Assembly: GCA_958450365.1 (NCBI GenBank)
Contig: CAUEEP010000933.1
Location: forward strand, 1,488,001-1,552,000
Reading direction: 5' to 3'
Length of the DNA: 64,000 nucleotides
Source of the DNA: Mesorhabditis belari
Taxonomy: Eukaryota > Nematoda > Chromadorea > Rhabditida > Rhabditidae
Shown here: positions 10,097 to 21,606 of the stretch, piece by piece
Position numbering within the stretch: the stretch's first letter is position 1
Layout of the letters: each line of letters starts with the position of its first letter
Notes under the pieces: model-generated
What the model saw: only the letters and a program-made list of their open reading frames with translations
Databases searched by the model: none
Told to the model about the DNA's origin: nothing
Made by a program: the position numbers and the translations under genes

Positions 10097-12488
10097 TTCA
10101 TTTCTTTGTTTCCGAGCATTGTGTCGAATTAGATTGGGTGCGATCAGTGACGAGAGATGAGGCTGAGGAGGATGGCGGTGGCTTTGAAGAGGCTGATGCT
10201 GAAGTGTTGTCCGTCTGAAAAGAAAAACTATGTATAACAGAAAAACGACAATTTTATGCTAGTGCAATAATAGCTTAGCTTTTTACATCAATCGATTTGA
10301 TCAATTTTTAAAACAGTTAGATCAACCAATTGGAGGCAAGGTTGTTTGAAGAACTTTTCCTAGAGCAGGCTAGAGCAGGCTAGAGCAGACTAGAGCAGAC
10401 TAGACTAGACTCAGGCTTATCAGTACTTGCCCAAATAGTAAAGCCAAGCCAGCCAGCAGCCGGCCTAGGTTTAGATTTTGTAATAGACTATGTGACTTGT
10501 GACCAGGCTAAAGCAGGATCGATTTGATCGATCGAAAACCAGATCTAAACCATTCTAGATTTTCCAAACTGGCGCTAGGTTCAATAAAATATAAGCGGAT
10601 ACCTTGAAATTGTCGCTTTCCTTTTTCTCGCGCGCGCCTCGATGCCACATTCCGCCGTAATGCTGCTTGTAGAACTAAAAAACAAAGATATTCGATTCCC
10701 CTCAAAATCCACTCACCCTTTGCATCTCCAAATCCCGTTCATTCGCAAAGAGATACTCAAAAAAGCTGAGTTGTCGTCCCACCTCGTTATTGTGCACCTT
10801 TTGTGGATCTAAACAAGAAAAGTTAACAATTAGGCTGAATGCTGATCCTTAATAGTTTTAGTGAAAAGGTATTTCAATCAAAATGCAATTTTCGACCAAA
10901 TTTGAATCGTCTACAGATTTGGATTCATTAAATAAATTCATTGCCAGCATTTTTTAGGCTTAATAACTTTTTAAACAAAGGCTTCTTAATCAAAAGGTTG
11001 GTTAAGAGCTAAAAATGGAGCTTAGCTTTTGGAGGCGATCGGATCAAAAGAGGTGAGCGCGGCTGAGATTTGTGTGCACTTGAGCAACGCTCGATCAACT
11101 TCTTGCGTTAAATTTGGATTAAATTAATCTTAAGCCTAAGCCTGAGCCTAAGCCTAGCAGTCCTAGCACGGATCATAACCATTTAATCCTTGATTTATGA
11201 TTTGCTTTGAGTCGGGCGATCCGCATGATCCCGATTAAGAGTTGCATGGCGCCAAAAAAACAACCGCAATCCCAACATACCTGCCGGCGTATCACACTCG
11301 ATGATGGCTCCTTTCGGCGGCAACGCGTCCGTGTTCATCAAAATGCTCGTCTCATCGAAGTAGAGATGCTAAAATTCAAAAACATTGATTCATCGAGGCA
11401 AAACTTCGAGCAAACGAAACGTTTTAAAACCAAGTGTCGCCTAGAATCGCTAGTTTTCTTGTAAATCTATATACTTCTTTCCTCGTCAAATGCCCTCCAT
11501 GAAGCCGGGCCCACGTGTAGATCATTAGCAACATATAGAAAGCGATTGTGCCTAAAGAAAAAAAAATTTGAACCAGTTTTAAAGACAAAAACGAACCAGC
11601 AACGTTGCCAGGCAGAAAAGAGAGTCCAACAGCGATCAATCCGAAGCATGACAATGAGAGAAGTGAGGCGGTGAATAGTGGATCGACGTAACTAAAATAG
11701 AAAATTAATAGAAAGCTACAAAGGCTCTTAATTTGACAATAGAGCTATCGATGCTATCGATGGAAGTCACGTGGAGCACTTAACAAACTTTAAAAACAAA
11801 ATCAATACCTGTACGTGAAGTTCTCATTCGATGCTGTGCCATCGTGTGAATCACGTTTGAGAATCGCCTCCTGTAGAGTCTCGCAAAACGGGCTCTCACC
11901 TAAAAAATGCTATTTGAAAAGTAGTAGCTTGTTAAGTGCTCCACGTGACTTCCATCGATAAAGCTATTGTCAAATTAAGAGCCTTTGTGGCGATCTATTC
12001 ATTTTCATAATAAACTAGACATGCGAAAATTCCAACCGAAACCTAATTCCACCTTCGTTTTCTTGGCCGATTGCTCTGAAATTTTGTCTACAAATAGAAA
12101 TCGACACTTTCAGCTTGTAGACAAAATTTCAGAGCAAACGGCGAAGAAAACGAAGACCGAGAAAACGAGAATTAGGTTTCGGTTAAAATTTTCCCATGTC
12201 TAAACTAGACTAACTCTAGGAAAGTTTAAGCATAAATAGAATCGATTAATAATATTGGTCAGATAAAAATGAGAGCCAGATAATAAATATCAGAGTGTGC
12301 TTGAAAAGTTAGAAATAGCGCTGGCATATTTGTTGTTATCAAACGGAGATTTTTGTCAAACAAGGTTTCTAATTCATTACAAACGTTCGTGCAAAAGAAT
12401 CACCCGAATTGCTGGCGGCTTTTCGTGCGCTCGACAAGCTCGATGTGCCACGCGTCGACTTTTTACCACTTCCGGCATCACAGTTTTC
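10097..12488 (-). CDS. Membrane protein of unknown family, 5' end not found
   Basis: Exons on the complement: 12488-12404, 11899-11809, 11691-11597, 11551-11475, 11368-11281, 10808-10717, 10674-10603, 10214-10097. All junctions keep frame. The visible protein starts with a Ser/Lys-rich segment (GSGKKSTRGTSSLSSARK). It continues with an acidic loop containing an N-glycosylation site (NFTYS) and two hydrophobic helices (PLFTASLLSLSCFGLIAVGL and IAFYMLLMIYTWARL). A cytoplasmic-looking region follows (GRQLSFFEYLFANERDLEMQ, YKQHYGGMWHRGARE), ending in a Ser/Pro-rich tail. I do not recognise the family. A four-helix protein whose first half lies upstream is possible. Upstream exons could lie beyond the minisatellite at 12.5-13.3 kb, but none is convincing. 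Inverted repeats flank the 11899-11809 exon. Confidence 0.7.
11725..11990. repeat. Inverted repeat flanking an exon
   Basis: The left arm around 11725-11785 (ggctcttaatttgacaatag ... gatggaagtcacgtggagca) returns reverse-complemented around 11930-11990. The loop contains the 11899-11809 exon of the membrane-protein gene. The arms carry 'ggaagtcacgtgg', a near-match to the domain motif without the CTGG core. Confidence 0.8.
12019..12203. repeat. Foldback of ~185 bp
   Basis: Arms from 12019 (gcgaaaattccaaccgaaac) and up to 12203 are reverse complements over about 80 bp, with a loop near 12095-12105 (caaatagaaatcgac). It lies in an intron of the membrane-protein gene. It could be a small non-autonomous element or a hairpin in the transcript. 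Confidence 0.8.
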
Positions 12489-12524
12489 CTGGAAAGAGAA
12501 TTTATATAAGAACTAGAGTAGAAT

Positions 12525-13312
12525 AATGAAAAAGCTAATGAAAAAAAGCTAATGAGAAGCTAATGATAAAAGGCTAATGATAAAAGCTAACGAAAACAAG
12601 CTAATGATAAAAAGGTAATGATAAAAGGCTAATGAGAAGCTAATGAGAAGCTAATGAGAAGCTAATGAGAAGCTAATGATAAAAGCTAATGGTAAAAGCT
12701 AATGATAAAAGCTAATGAGAACAAGCTAATGATAAAAAACGAATGATAAAAGCTAATGGTAAAAAGCTAATGATAAAAAGGTAATGATAAAACCTGATGA
12801 GAACAAGCTAATGATAAAAGCTAATGGTAAAAGCTAATGATAAAAGCTAATGATAAAAGCTAATGGTAAAAGCTAATGGTAAAAGCTAATGGTAAAAGCT
12901 AATGGTAAAAGCTAATGATAAAAGCTAATGATAAAAGCTAATGAGAACAAGCTAATGATAAAAGCTAATGATAAAAAGGTAATGATAAAAAGGTAATGAT
13001 AAAAAGGTAATGATAAAAAGCTAATGATAAAAGGCTAATGATAAAACCTGATGAGAACAAGCTAATGATAAAAGCTAACGAAAACAAGCTAATGATTAAA
13101 AGCTAATGATAAAAGCTAACGATAAAAGCTAACGATAAAAGCTAACGATAAAAGCTAATGATAAAAGCTAATGAGAACAAGCTAATGATAAAAGCTAATG
13201 AAAAAGCTAACGAAAACAAGCTAATGATAAAAGCTAATGATAAAAGCTAACGATAAAAGCTAACGATAAAAGCTAACGATAAAAGCTAATGATAAAAAGC
13301 TAATAATAAAAA
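12525..13312. repeat. Minisatellite of ~14-bp units (AAAGCTAATGATAA)
   Basis: About 55 tandem units built on AAAGCTAATGATAA, with recurring variants (gctaatggtaa, gctaacgataa, gctaatgagaa, aaggtaatgataa). Variants occur in runs, suggesting stepwise amplification of blocks. The array ends at an 'aacaagcttttgaatt' boundary. Confidence 0.95.
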
Positions 13313-13831
13313 CAAGCTTTTGAATTGTTTTAGCCGAATCTTAGCTTTTGAGTAATTTTGTGGACATGTTTCTTAGCTTTGGATTGATAATTGTGCTGAA
13401 TTAAGCTTTGTTCGGCAAAGTTATGGTCAGATTAGGCTAGACAAATCAAAGACTATTACAAATCGCAATCATCGTCGCTGATTACCCTAAAACACCACAA
13501 AATTCGTTAGAAAAGCTCATCAAAAACGTAGAAACTAACGAAGAAAACTGAAAAGTGATCAAAGTATCGAAAAAATTCAAAAAACTTAACCATTTTCTAG
13601 AAACAACAAATAGAAGCGATGAAAAATGATTAATTTTTGCGAGAAATTTTTTTTTCGCTAGTCTTTTATATGCAAATTCCAGACAATTTTCCGACTAATA
13701 TGCAAATTTTTACAATTCCAGACAATTCCCCGACACATATGCAAATTTGTAATTTCAATTTCAAAAACCAATGAAAAATTCGATATTTTGTAATTTCTAC
13801 TCGAAATTCGATCTTGATCAACTTTCTAGCC
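13313..13831. other. AT-rich spacer, no gene seen
   Basis: No exon is supported. Two related ~55-bp phrases occur at 13669-13750: 'tatgcaaattccagacaatt', then a C-rich 'ccgac', then tatgcaaat again. These are short direct repeats of unknown meaning. Confidence 0.4.
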
Positions 13832-14596
13832 TCTGTGCCTGCCAGATCGACGAGCTAGACTATTTTCTGTTCAATACGATCATCGCTACTCTATATTTCA
13901 ATCCAGTCCTCATTCTAGTCTAAATATGGTAACCCTTAAAAAGCCATTGATGATTTCAGATCTTGACTCATTCTCTTCTGTGTGCTCCAGATCGATGATC
14001 CATAATCAAAAAAATCCCTTCTACCGTCCCAATTTCCCAATTTTACCCTGCCATTGATCGGTGGGTGAAAAATGAGAAAAAATTTCGCAAAAATCGACAA
14101 AATCGACACGAAATCTGATTATTGACCGTCTCGTCGTCGAATTCGCTCAAAAAACGGTGGAGAAAGAGAGAAAATGGCGCTGCTAATTGCACAGTAGAGA
14201 TAGAGGGGGAGGAGGTGTAAGCTGAAAAGTACATAGAGTCACCCCTGTACCCCACTCATTTCTAAACGGTCTTCCCCCGTAAATTTTGGTTGTCTCGTCT
14301 GCTCAAGTGACCTCCAGCTAAACCAATGAGCATCTAATCGATTGATTTTTTTTTTGTAATTTTGATGATTTTTTAAAGTGAAGTCGATCCTACCGTAACC
14401 CGCTAAGATTAAAGTTACTCAAACGCCACAAATTCACTTTTGTTTACTCGTGTGACTTCCAGAAAAGCTATTGGGTTTAATTAATCGTCTTTAGGCTGAC
14501 TATAGCCTGAGAAAAACGGCAGTGGACTGCGGCTAACGGTACAACGCTCAATTTCTCACTCTCCATTGTCGGCATTTGTCAAAAACGAGAAAAATG

Positions 14597-14642
14597 ATGC
14601 CGCAAAGGGCTTCCCTTTTTTAAGGGAAGCCCTTTGCGGCAC
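14597..14642. repeat. Perfect short hairpin (17-bp stem)
   Basis: GCCGCAAAGGGCTTCCC, a TTTTTTAA loop, and the exact reverse complement. A perfect stem in a diverged neighbourhood suggests a recent event or RNA-level selection. No matching gene is adjacent. Confidence 0.9.
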
Positions 14643-16799
14643 TTTTCTGTCACTAATGCTTGTCGGCAAGCCCATTTCAGGGAACACTTGTTACCCACCG
14701 AGTTTATTACCCGTCGCCTCTTTCTTTTTTTTTTCTTTCCGCACTTTCACTATTTCTTTTTTTCACTCATCATTTCGATGCCATCCATCTACTCGAAAGC
14801 CTTCGCCGAAACCGGAAAATCTTCACGCGATCACACGAAAAAGTGTCCAGTCCTAAAACTCGACTTTTTACAACTTTTTTTAAATTTTGACTTTTTACTG
14901 ATTTTAATGATTCTAAATCTTGAATGACTTCCAGAACTATGGAAAATTGATTTTATTTTATTTTTCAATCCATCTAAACAGATATTTGACTCAGATCTCG
15001 AATCGTTATCAATCTCTTTTTTCAAACGTTGTAAAACACTTTCTTTTACAGTTTTTTGGTTATAGTTAGAGTTAGATTGATATCTAAAATAACATCTTTG
15101 TCATTCTGATTTTCCAAAAATAAAATAAGATTTGTTAAATGTTTTAAAATTGCTTTCAAATTTATCTCTCATCAACCAGCTTAGATAATTTTCGATTTTT
15201 CTTTTTATTGCTTTTTTTTTGATTTGATTTTTTTTTCAATCTCTTTCCTGACATCCAGCTTGCACTAATTGCTGGTTAATTGTGGGAAATTGTAAATCGG
15301 AAAAGAGGATTTTCAGGGGAAGGCGCAGCGATCTCCCCTCGACCCCAAAAACCCCCAGCGGCTGCTTGCTGCTCCCTCCGTCTTTCGGCCATTAATCACC
15401 GTTCCCCACACGATGCGATGTTGCGACTTTTCCGGCGCTTTTCAACCATTCTATTGAACCCAATTTATTCGTCTTACTAAATTGCACTAACTTCTACAGT
15501 AACCCTTTTGATAGAATTGTAAATTTGAATTGTAAAATTTAGAATTTCTATTATTCTCAGAGTTCAAAGTGACTTCCAGAATGTGCTTTTCAACTCTCAC
15601 TTTGTCAATTTCTTCAATGTTTTCATTTCAAAACGTTTCAAACTTGTTTCAGACTTTTTTTTCAGACTTTTTCAGACTTTTTTTTCTATTAGCCGTTGAT
15701 CACCGTACTTAAAAGCAGGCCGCTTTCTTTCTTTTCTCCTTTTTTCCTCAAGATTTTCTCCAATTCTCTAGATCTATTGGATTGATCAATTGGATTGAGT
15801 CGATCTCGAAGAGAAAGAAGAAAGAGACGGAGATAAATGGCCAAACGGCAACCGATTGAATCGACGACGCCAAATCGACTCTCACTCTGCTCAACTCTCC
15901 GATTTCGTAACACCAAATCAACAAACTCGAACGCAAAACACCCAACGAGATCAACAAAATTGAGTACTGAAAGAAATTTCAAAAATTGCTGAGTTTAGAA
16001 TCGAATTTTTTTTTCAATTCATCCATTCTGGAAGTCACGTAATCTAAAAACGCAAAAAAATATCGAAATTTTCACAAATCGAACAACTCGTCATTCAACA
16101 TTCGACCAATAGGGAAATCCCCGTGGGGCGGAGTTTAGATCCAAAATTTTCAATCAATTCATGCATCCTGGAGGTCACAGCAAAGGAAAAGAGGCTTTCC
16201 TGGGCCAGAAATATTGGTCTGGTCGGGCAGGGGCACGTGTCGTGGTCCACCTCTCCCTCCACTCCTCCACTCCACCACCTCTCCTCCCCGATCTTCCCCG
16301 AGCTTCCCCGACGTTCCCCCTGCCCTCCTTCCTCTTGATCTCAATGAATTACCCTCAAAAGTCACACGAGAGTCGTTCTCTCTTTTCCCAATTCGTTTTC
16401 TCGATCGATTTTTTGGCTGTTTTGGCTTTGGCTCTTCGGCAAAACCTCTAAAAATATTTTTGCTTTTTTTTTGTTTTTAACACTAGGAATACCTAGTGTG
16501 CCTTCCAGAACACATAAAAAATCGTTTCATTTCCAGAAATTTCCTCTCCATCTTGCCCAAATCGCTTTGATCTCGTTTCTTCAAGAATTTCTCATTCTTC
16601 ACAAACATTCATTCACTGTTTTTTTCAATTTTCTCTCAATCTGGAACACACAAATTATGAATTCAATGTAAAAAAAGCCTAGTTTCTCTAATGAATCATT
16701 TCACTTCCTTCTCCCATTTTCTTCTTCATTTATATGCAAATTTCTTGTTGCCCACCAGCCTCAAATATTCGTAATTTGAAAAGTTTCGGACTCTCAATC

Positions 16800-17340
16800 A
16801 AAGATCCGATTTTCGCAGTCGAAGCTGGCTTCAGCTTGGCGTCAGCCTAAGCTGGCTAAGTCTAAGCTTAAGCTGAAGCCCAAGCTGAAGCCTAAGCCTA
16901 ACCCTTCCGCAAGCTTGACTTACTATTAGCTATAAGCCATGCCCTCTTAGGGACCCTTGCTTACAAACCCTGAACTCTTGAAGTATCATGAGCCTCTTAG
17001 AGCCTGAACCTGTTAAAAAACAAAGCTGGCTGGCAAACCTAGCCTCAACCAAGCCTGGCTTAAGCTAGTGAACTTCAGCTAGCTCAACCAAACCTCGTAG
17101 ACTCCACTTCTAGCTAGATGTTAGTCCTTGCTTTCTTCCCTTTCTTGTCTGGAACATCCTAAAGCCTGTAATCTCGTACAAGGCCTTCAGAAAGCTAGCT
17201 TCAGAAAGTTAGCTTAGCTCAATGTACGGGACACTGCTACTAGTAACCGAAGGCAATCCTAGACCTCGCTTGAATCAGCCTCAGCTACATCCTCAGCTAC
17301 AGCCACATCCTAGGTTCAGAAATTTTCAAATACGATTCCT
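16800..17340. repeat. Degenerate AGCTTAAGCCTAAGC-rich stretch
   Basis: From about 16820 to 17340 the DNA is dense in 'aagcctaagc', 'agctgaagcc' and 'cctcagctac' phrases. These are degenerate relatives of the GCCTAA (telomere-type, reverse strand) hexamers seen better preserved at 19.3-19.8 kb. No gene is seen. Confidence 0.5.
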
Positions 17341-17879
17341 TGATTTCAAAATGATCTTAACCTTTCTAGTGGACTCCAATTTGACGTTTCCATTCATGAA
17401 AACTTGTTTTCATTCTCCTATTCCTCAATTTCTTCATCAACTCCACTCGACCATAAGATATGCTAAAGAAAACAAAAACTAAACCAAAAATCTTCCCGTG
17501 TGCCCTCCAGAAAGCACGTTCACGTGTTCGGCGTTTTGATTTCTGAAAGAAAAAGTACGAAATTTGAGCCAGTCCCCTTCCCCTTTCCCCCCTCTTCTTT
17601 ACGTCATCGCCCATTTTCAGCCATTCATCGTTTTGATTGCGCGAACATTTAAACTGCCTCCCAGCTTGGCCCTGACGCCATTTCGTTTGTCGAAAAAATC
17701 CCTGCAATACCCCTAAAATTCATCATTCTCATTCTCATCCTCTCTTCAAAGCCGTCGCATCATTTCCCATTAGCCTCCAATCTTTTTTTATCTTTTATTT
17801 CCCCCAACTATTCAGCTATTTAACTGGCTGCTCATTGGCCTTTTCAGCGTCGGCTTTTCAGCTAGTTTTATAGAAAAAA

Positions 17880-18058
17880 TCTGGTCCTAACCCTAGAGGC
17901 CCTAGAGCGTCCAGGCCAAACCCTAGAGGCCCTAGAGCGTCCAGGCCAAACCCTAGAGGCCCTAGAGCGTCCAGGCCAAACCCTAGAGGCCCTAGAGCGT
18001 CCAGGCCAAACCCTAGAGGCCCTAGAGCGTCCAGGCCAAACCCTGCCAAACCCTGTAC
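17880..18058. repeat. Tandem 30-bp repeat, about five copies
   Basis: The unit ccctagaggccctagagcgt followed by ccaggccaaa recurs almost perfectly five times. It contains a partial CCAGG core. Both strands give open but repetitive ORFs that I do not regard as genes. Confidence 0.95.
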
Positions 18059-18059
18059 A

Positions 18060-18285
18060 GCGTTCAAGCCTCTGTACACTGTACTTTAACGTACTTTTGA
18101 ATAATTCCCCACTAAACCTTAATCCTGGACATGACACAACAAAATCCAACTCTTATTTCTAGAATTTGTTTAACTTTCGTCTCTAGGTTTCTGCGCGATA
18201 GGGTTCTAGCCTCTGTACACTGTACTATTACGTAATTTTGAAAAACTTTCAACTTAATCTCAATCCTGGACATCACACAACACAA
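18060..18285. repeat. Two diverged ~141-bp units, each with a motif
   Basis: The phrase 'cctctgtacactgtact' followed by a related ~55-bp stretch and 'aatcctggaca' occurs at 18069 and again at 18210. Each unit ends in a reverse-orientation motif (18125, 18266). The homology is clearly decayed while the motif and spacing persist. Confidence 0.75.
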
Positions 18286-18696
18286 TGCAATCACTATTTT
18301 TCTCATTTTCGCGAAACTCAAAATTTCGATTTTGCAAAATTCTATTTTCCAAAATTTCTATATCCAAAATTTCTTGAATTTGTCGATCTTCTTAGTTTCC
18401 ATGCGCTCCAGCTCGAGCCATGGTGACATTGAAATTACCGTATCCAGTCCGTAACAGGAAAAAGAAAAACAGGCGGCGCCATCGAGTCGCGCATCGTCAA
18501 TTCAATGGCTCTCTCTTTTTCGGTTTCCTTTTCGAAAAATTTTCGATCCTTTTCCCGATTCCATCTGGATTTCCGGGGACATTTTCAAGAAAGAATTTTT
18601 GAATTTGCATTTACTCTAGTCGGAAATCTCTTTATTTCTTCAACTTTTCGTTCATTCATTTCCTTTTATTTTTATTTCTTATCGTATTTCTTCGAA

Positions 18697-18945
18697 TAGA
18701 AGGCCGGGTAAAGAGTAGCATCGCGTACTCCTGCGTAGCAGCCCTTTTTCTGCATAAAAGCTTTCAAGCAAGTGAGCTATAGAGCTGGAAAATGGCTCAA
18801 AAATGGCTCAAAAAATCTGTTAGCTCTTGTGGTATTTTTGAGCCATTTTCCAGCCCTATAGCACTTCATTGAAAGAGATTTTAAAAAGGGCTGCTACGCA
18901 GGAGTACGCGATCATACTCTTTACCTGGTCTTCTATTCGAACAAA
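18697..18945. repeat. Foldback with long arms
   Basis: The left arm starts 'agaaggccgggtaaagagta', continues 'gcgtactcctgcgtagcagc', and returns inverted near 18890-18943. The centre is a second palindrome around 'ttttgagccattttccagcc'. Flanking 'ttcgaatag' and 'tattcgaa' continue the symmetry. It is probably a foldback transposon. Confidence 0.85.
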
Positions 18946-18969
18946 CACGGTAATTTCCCAAGCTAGAGT

Positions 18970-19140
18970 GCCCTTTTCTTTTCTGCATAAAAGCTTTTCG
19001 ATCAAGTGCAATCGAGGTGGAAAATGACTGGCTCAAAAATGGCTCAAAAATCTGTTAACTCATGTGATATTTTTGAGTCATTTTCCACCTCTATAGCACT
19101 TCATTGAAAGCTTTTATGCAGAAAAGAGATTTTGTCTTCG
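18970..19140. repeat. Second, adjacent foldback related to the first
   Basis: The arms 'tttctgcataaaagctttt' and 'aaaagcttttatgcagaaaa' enclose 'ggtggaaaatgactggctca' and its inverse. The same arm sequences occur inside the neighbouring foldback, so the two hairpins are related copies. Confidence 0.85.
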
Positions 19141-19320
19141 ATTTTCCTTGCTTGGATTGTCTTTGCTTGAATTTAGCTTCAAGTAGCCAGCTTTTATTGC
19201 TCGGACAAGCCCACAGCTAGCTTGGAAATGTTTTGACTAAAAAATTTTGACATTTTCATAACCGGCTTGACTTTTTGCCTTTGACTGATAGCTTTGTCCT
19301 TTTGACAAAACTCGGTTTTA

Positions 19321-19815
19321 AGAAGCTTAGGCTTAGTGTGGCTAGCGCCTAAGGCTATTTGGGTTTGGGTTAGGCTTAGGCTTAGGCTTGGGCTTAGTGC
19401 AAAGGCTAGCAGTAAGGCTATTTGGGTTTGAGCTCACCCCCAATTTTCTGGATCTCAGTCAGTTCCTAGAGCTAAGGCACACCCGATTGGGGGTTTTGCT
19501 TTAGAACCCACGAGAAGTATTTTAAGCCTTGGTTTAAGCCTTAGACTCAGGCTTAGGCTCAAGTTCAGGCTTAGGCTTAGGCTCAGGCTCAAGCTCAAGT
19601 TCAGGTTCAAGTTCAGGCTTAGACTCAGGCTTAGGCTCAAGCTCAAGTTCAGGTTCAGGCTTAGACTCAGGCTTAGGCTTAGGCTCCGGTTCAGGCTTCG
19701 GTTCAGGCTTAGGCTTAGGCCCAGGCTTAGGCTCCCGTTCAGGTTCAGGTTCAGGCTCAGGCTCAGGCTCAGGCTCAAGTTGAGGTTCAAGTTCAGGCTT
19801 AGGCTTAGACTCCAG
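19321..19815. repeat. Interstitial telomere-like hexamer array (TTAGGC variants)
   Basis: Runs of ggcttaggctcaggctcaag, that is TTAGGC with TCAGGC, TCAAGT and TTCAGG variants, preceded by three clean TTAGGC units near 19370-19390. TTAGGC is the nematode telomere repeat. The array is preceded by a unique-looking block 'cctagagctaaggcacaccc' that recurs at 30.28 and 30.53 kb. Open frames across it encode only Ser/Leu/Asn strings and are artefacts. Confidence 0.9.
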
Positions 19816-20040
19816 TCAACCTCAAGAAAGAGTTTTGTCTCTTTGATCTTTGGAAGGAACTTTTTTGATTCCACTTGGCTTCTCTAAACGTCTTAGATCA
19901 ATTAGAACATTTTGAAAACCTTTTTTATGCTTTAACAAAGCTAGTTTTTGCCTAGAACTTGAACTCTTTTTTTCAGTGACTTTTTCGAGCGTTGATCAGT
20001 CTAAAAACTGAGTGAATGAGTTGATAGATCCCTTGGGATT

Positions 20041-20043
20041 AAA

Positions 20044-20079
<36 letters not shown>

Positions 20080-20083
20080 AAAA
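20041..20083. repeat. GAAA microsatellite
   Basis: About ten uninterrupted GAAA units, with no other feature nearby. Confidence 0.95.
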
Positions 20084-20668
20084 GAATGGGGACACCCACT
20101 CAAATCCTTTTTTTAGCGACTTTTTAAAAAAATGAGGAAACTCTCGGGAATCTTTTGGCGATTCGGGTGCCAGCCAACGTATCCCATGGGTTTTCTGAGA
20201 ATCAGCACAGTCAAGAATACTTTTTAGAGCTAGAGTGGCCTGGTTTAAGTAGTGGCCTGGTTTTCTGGTTGATAGAGCAAGTTTATTGCCTCCAATTGCT
20301 GAATAAATGACTCTAATTCAAGCGTCTAGATCTTGGTTCTAGATCTAGATCGTCTAGATCTCTAGAACAGGACTATTGGTCTTTTGGATCTTGATTCTAG
20401 ATCTAGAAAAGGTCTTGGTATTGGTCTTACTATTGGTCTTATTATTGGTCTTACTGGTCTTATTATTGGTCTTACTATTGGTCTTATTGTTGGCCCTTTG
20501 GTTAGACATAAAACTTGCTAGGTTTAACATCTCGTAAATCTAATAGTAATAAAGGAAATGTAGTAGGATTGTAGTAAGCTATAGACTAGAGCTTAATGGC
20601 TTAATGGCCACTGAATTTAAGACCAAAGAAAATTTAGCTTTTAAAAGATCAAAATAAAAATAAAAACA

Positions 20669-20748
20669 AAGCCAGAACTCGAACTCAAGCAATTCGCTCT
20701 CGACATTCGCTTTGGAGACAAGCGTCTTATCCACTACACCACCAAGCC
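20669..20748 (-). pseudogene. tRNA-like sequence with a long variable arm
   Basis: On the minus strand an A-box-like TGGTGTAGTGG, a good 5-bp anticodon stem (CGCTT/AAGCG, loop GTCTCCA, apparent anticodon CTC) and a B-box-like AGTTCGAGTTC are all present. A variable region of about 20 nt separates the last two. Acceptor and T stems pair badly, so it reads as a tRNA pseudogene or tRNA-derived SINE rather than a working tRNA. The long variable arm on a non-Leu/Ser/Tyr anticodon recalls the nematode-specific V-arm tRNAs. Confidence 0.4.
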
Positions 20749-20904
20749 ATTCAGTTCCCCGTCAGAAAACCTCTATAAAGACAGACTAGGGCAAAAAACC
20801 CCTGCCTTTTAACCCCAGAACAACCCTTTCTACTCTAGTGAATCCAATCAACCCCGAAAAACCAACTTTCCTAATTAATCTTAAAATTTTAAATAAAAAA
20901 CTGT

Positions 20905-21606
20905 GAGTTCTGGAAGGCACACTAGCTATTAAATTGTTTAGATTCACTTTTGCGAGCATTTTGAAATCGGTTTAATTACCCAATTTTTCACTATACCACT
21001 AGACTCCGATTAGCCGAGTTAGCGAATTTTCTCTTCTAGATCTTCTTTGTGACTACCAGAATGGCTGAAAATCGATTGATCATCCCGAGAATGACGTTCG
21101 TTCTCGACAAATCCTCTTGTTCGCGATTTCACGTGTTTGTACCTTGAAAAGTCGATCTTCTTCAGCTTTCCTGCCTTTAGCCTTTCTTCTGTCTTTCTTC
21201 TGTCTTTCTTCAGCCTTTCTTTAGCCTTTCTTTAGCCTTTCTTCTATCATTTCTCGTCTCGAATTCCCCAGGCTTTGATCTGACCGCCTTTTACTTTCCC
21301 ATTGACACAGCTTCGCGAAATCCGAGCTAACCTCTCTTTTCTGTTCAACCTCTCAACTTAAAGTTTTCTTCTCAAATTCAATGTAAACGGGGTGGTGCTG
21401 TGTTCCAGAAAAGCTTTTTTCCTTCATTTCATTTCATTTCATTTCATCCCTCTTTACTCGACTCTCGATTCTTCGGCGTTCACAACGATCGACCATCCGA
21501 CCGCTATTTTCTTCCACATTCATTGATAACTACCAAATTTTCCACATATTCCAAATTTACCAAATTTCCACATCACCATTTTCCCAAATGACTTCCAGCT
21601 CGTGAA
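20905..21606. promoter_or_regulatory. Motif cluster
   Basis: Copies at 20910R, 21056F, 21405F and 21595F (intervals 146, 349, 190). Between the first two lies GGTTTAATTACCCAA (about 20970), matching the first 15-16 bases of the nematode SL1 leader. Confidence 0.8.

Larger units (their letters stand above)
13832..18412. promoter_or_regulatory. Motif cluster in gene-free DNA
   Basis: Copies at 13842F, 13987F, 14314F, 14459F, 14931F, 15255F, 15576F, 16028R, 16168R, 16505F, 17507F, 17661F, 18125R, 18266R, 18408F. Successive intervals are 145, 327, 145, 472, 324, 321, 452, 140, 337, 1002, 154, 464, 141 and 142. Most of the flanking sequences are unrelated to one another, so these spacings are not simply tandem duplication. 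Confidence 0.85.

Noticed and set aside
14566..14927. Overlapping plus-strand frames of 76-97 residues
   Set aside because: Three frames open together over a pyrimidine-rich stretch, which points to composition rather than coding.
19455..19874. 139-residue minus-strand frame of Leu/Ser/Asn repeats
   Set aside because: Pure translation of TTAGGC-like hexamers.
20669..20748. A functional tRNA-Glu(CTC) gene
   Set aside because: Acceptor and T stems do not pair and the variable region is far too long for tRNA-Glu.
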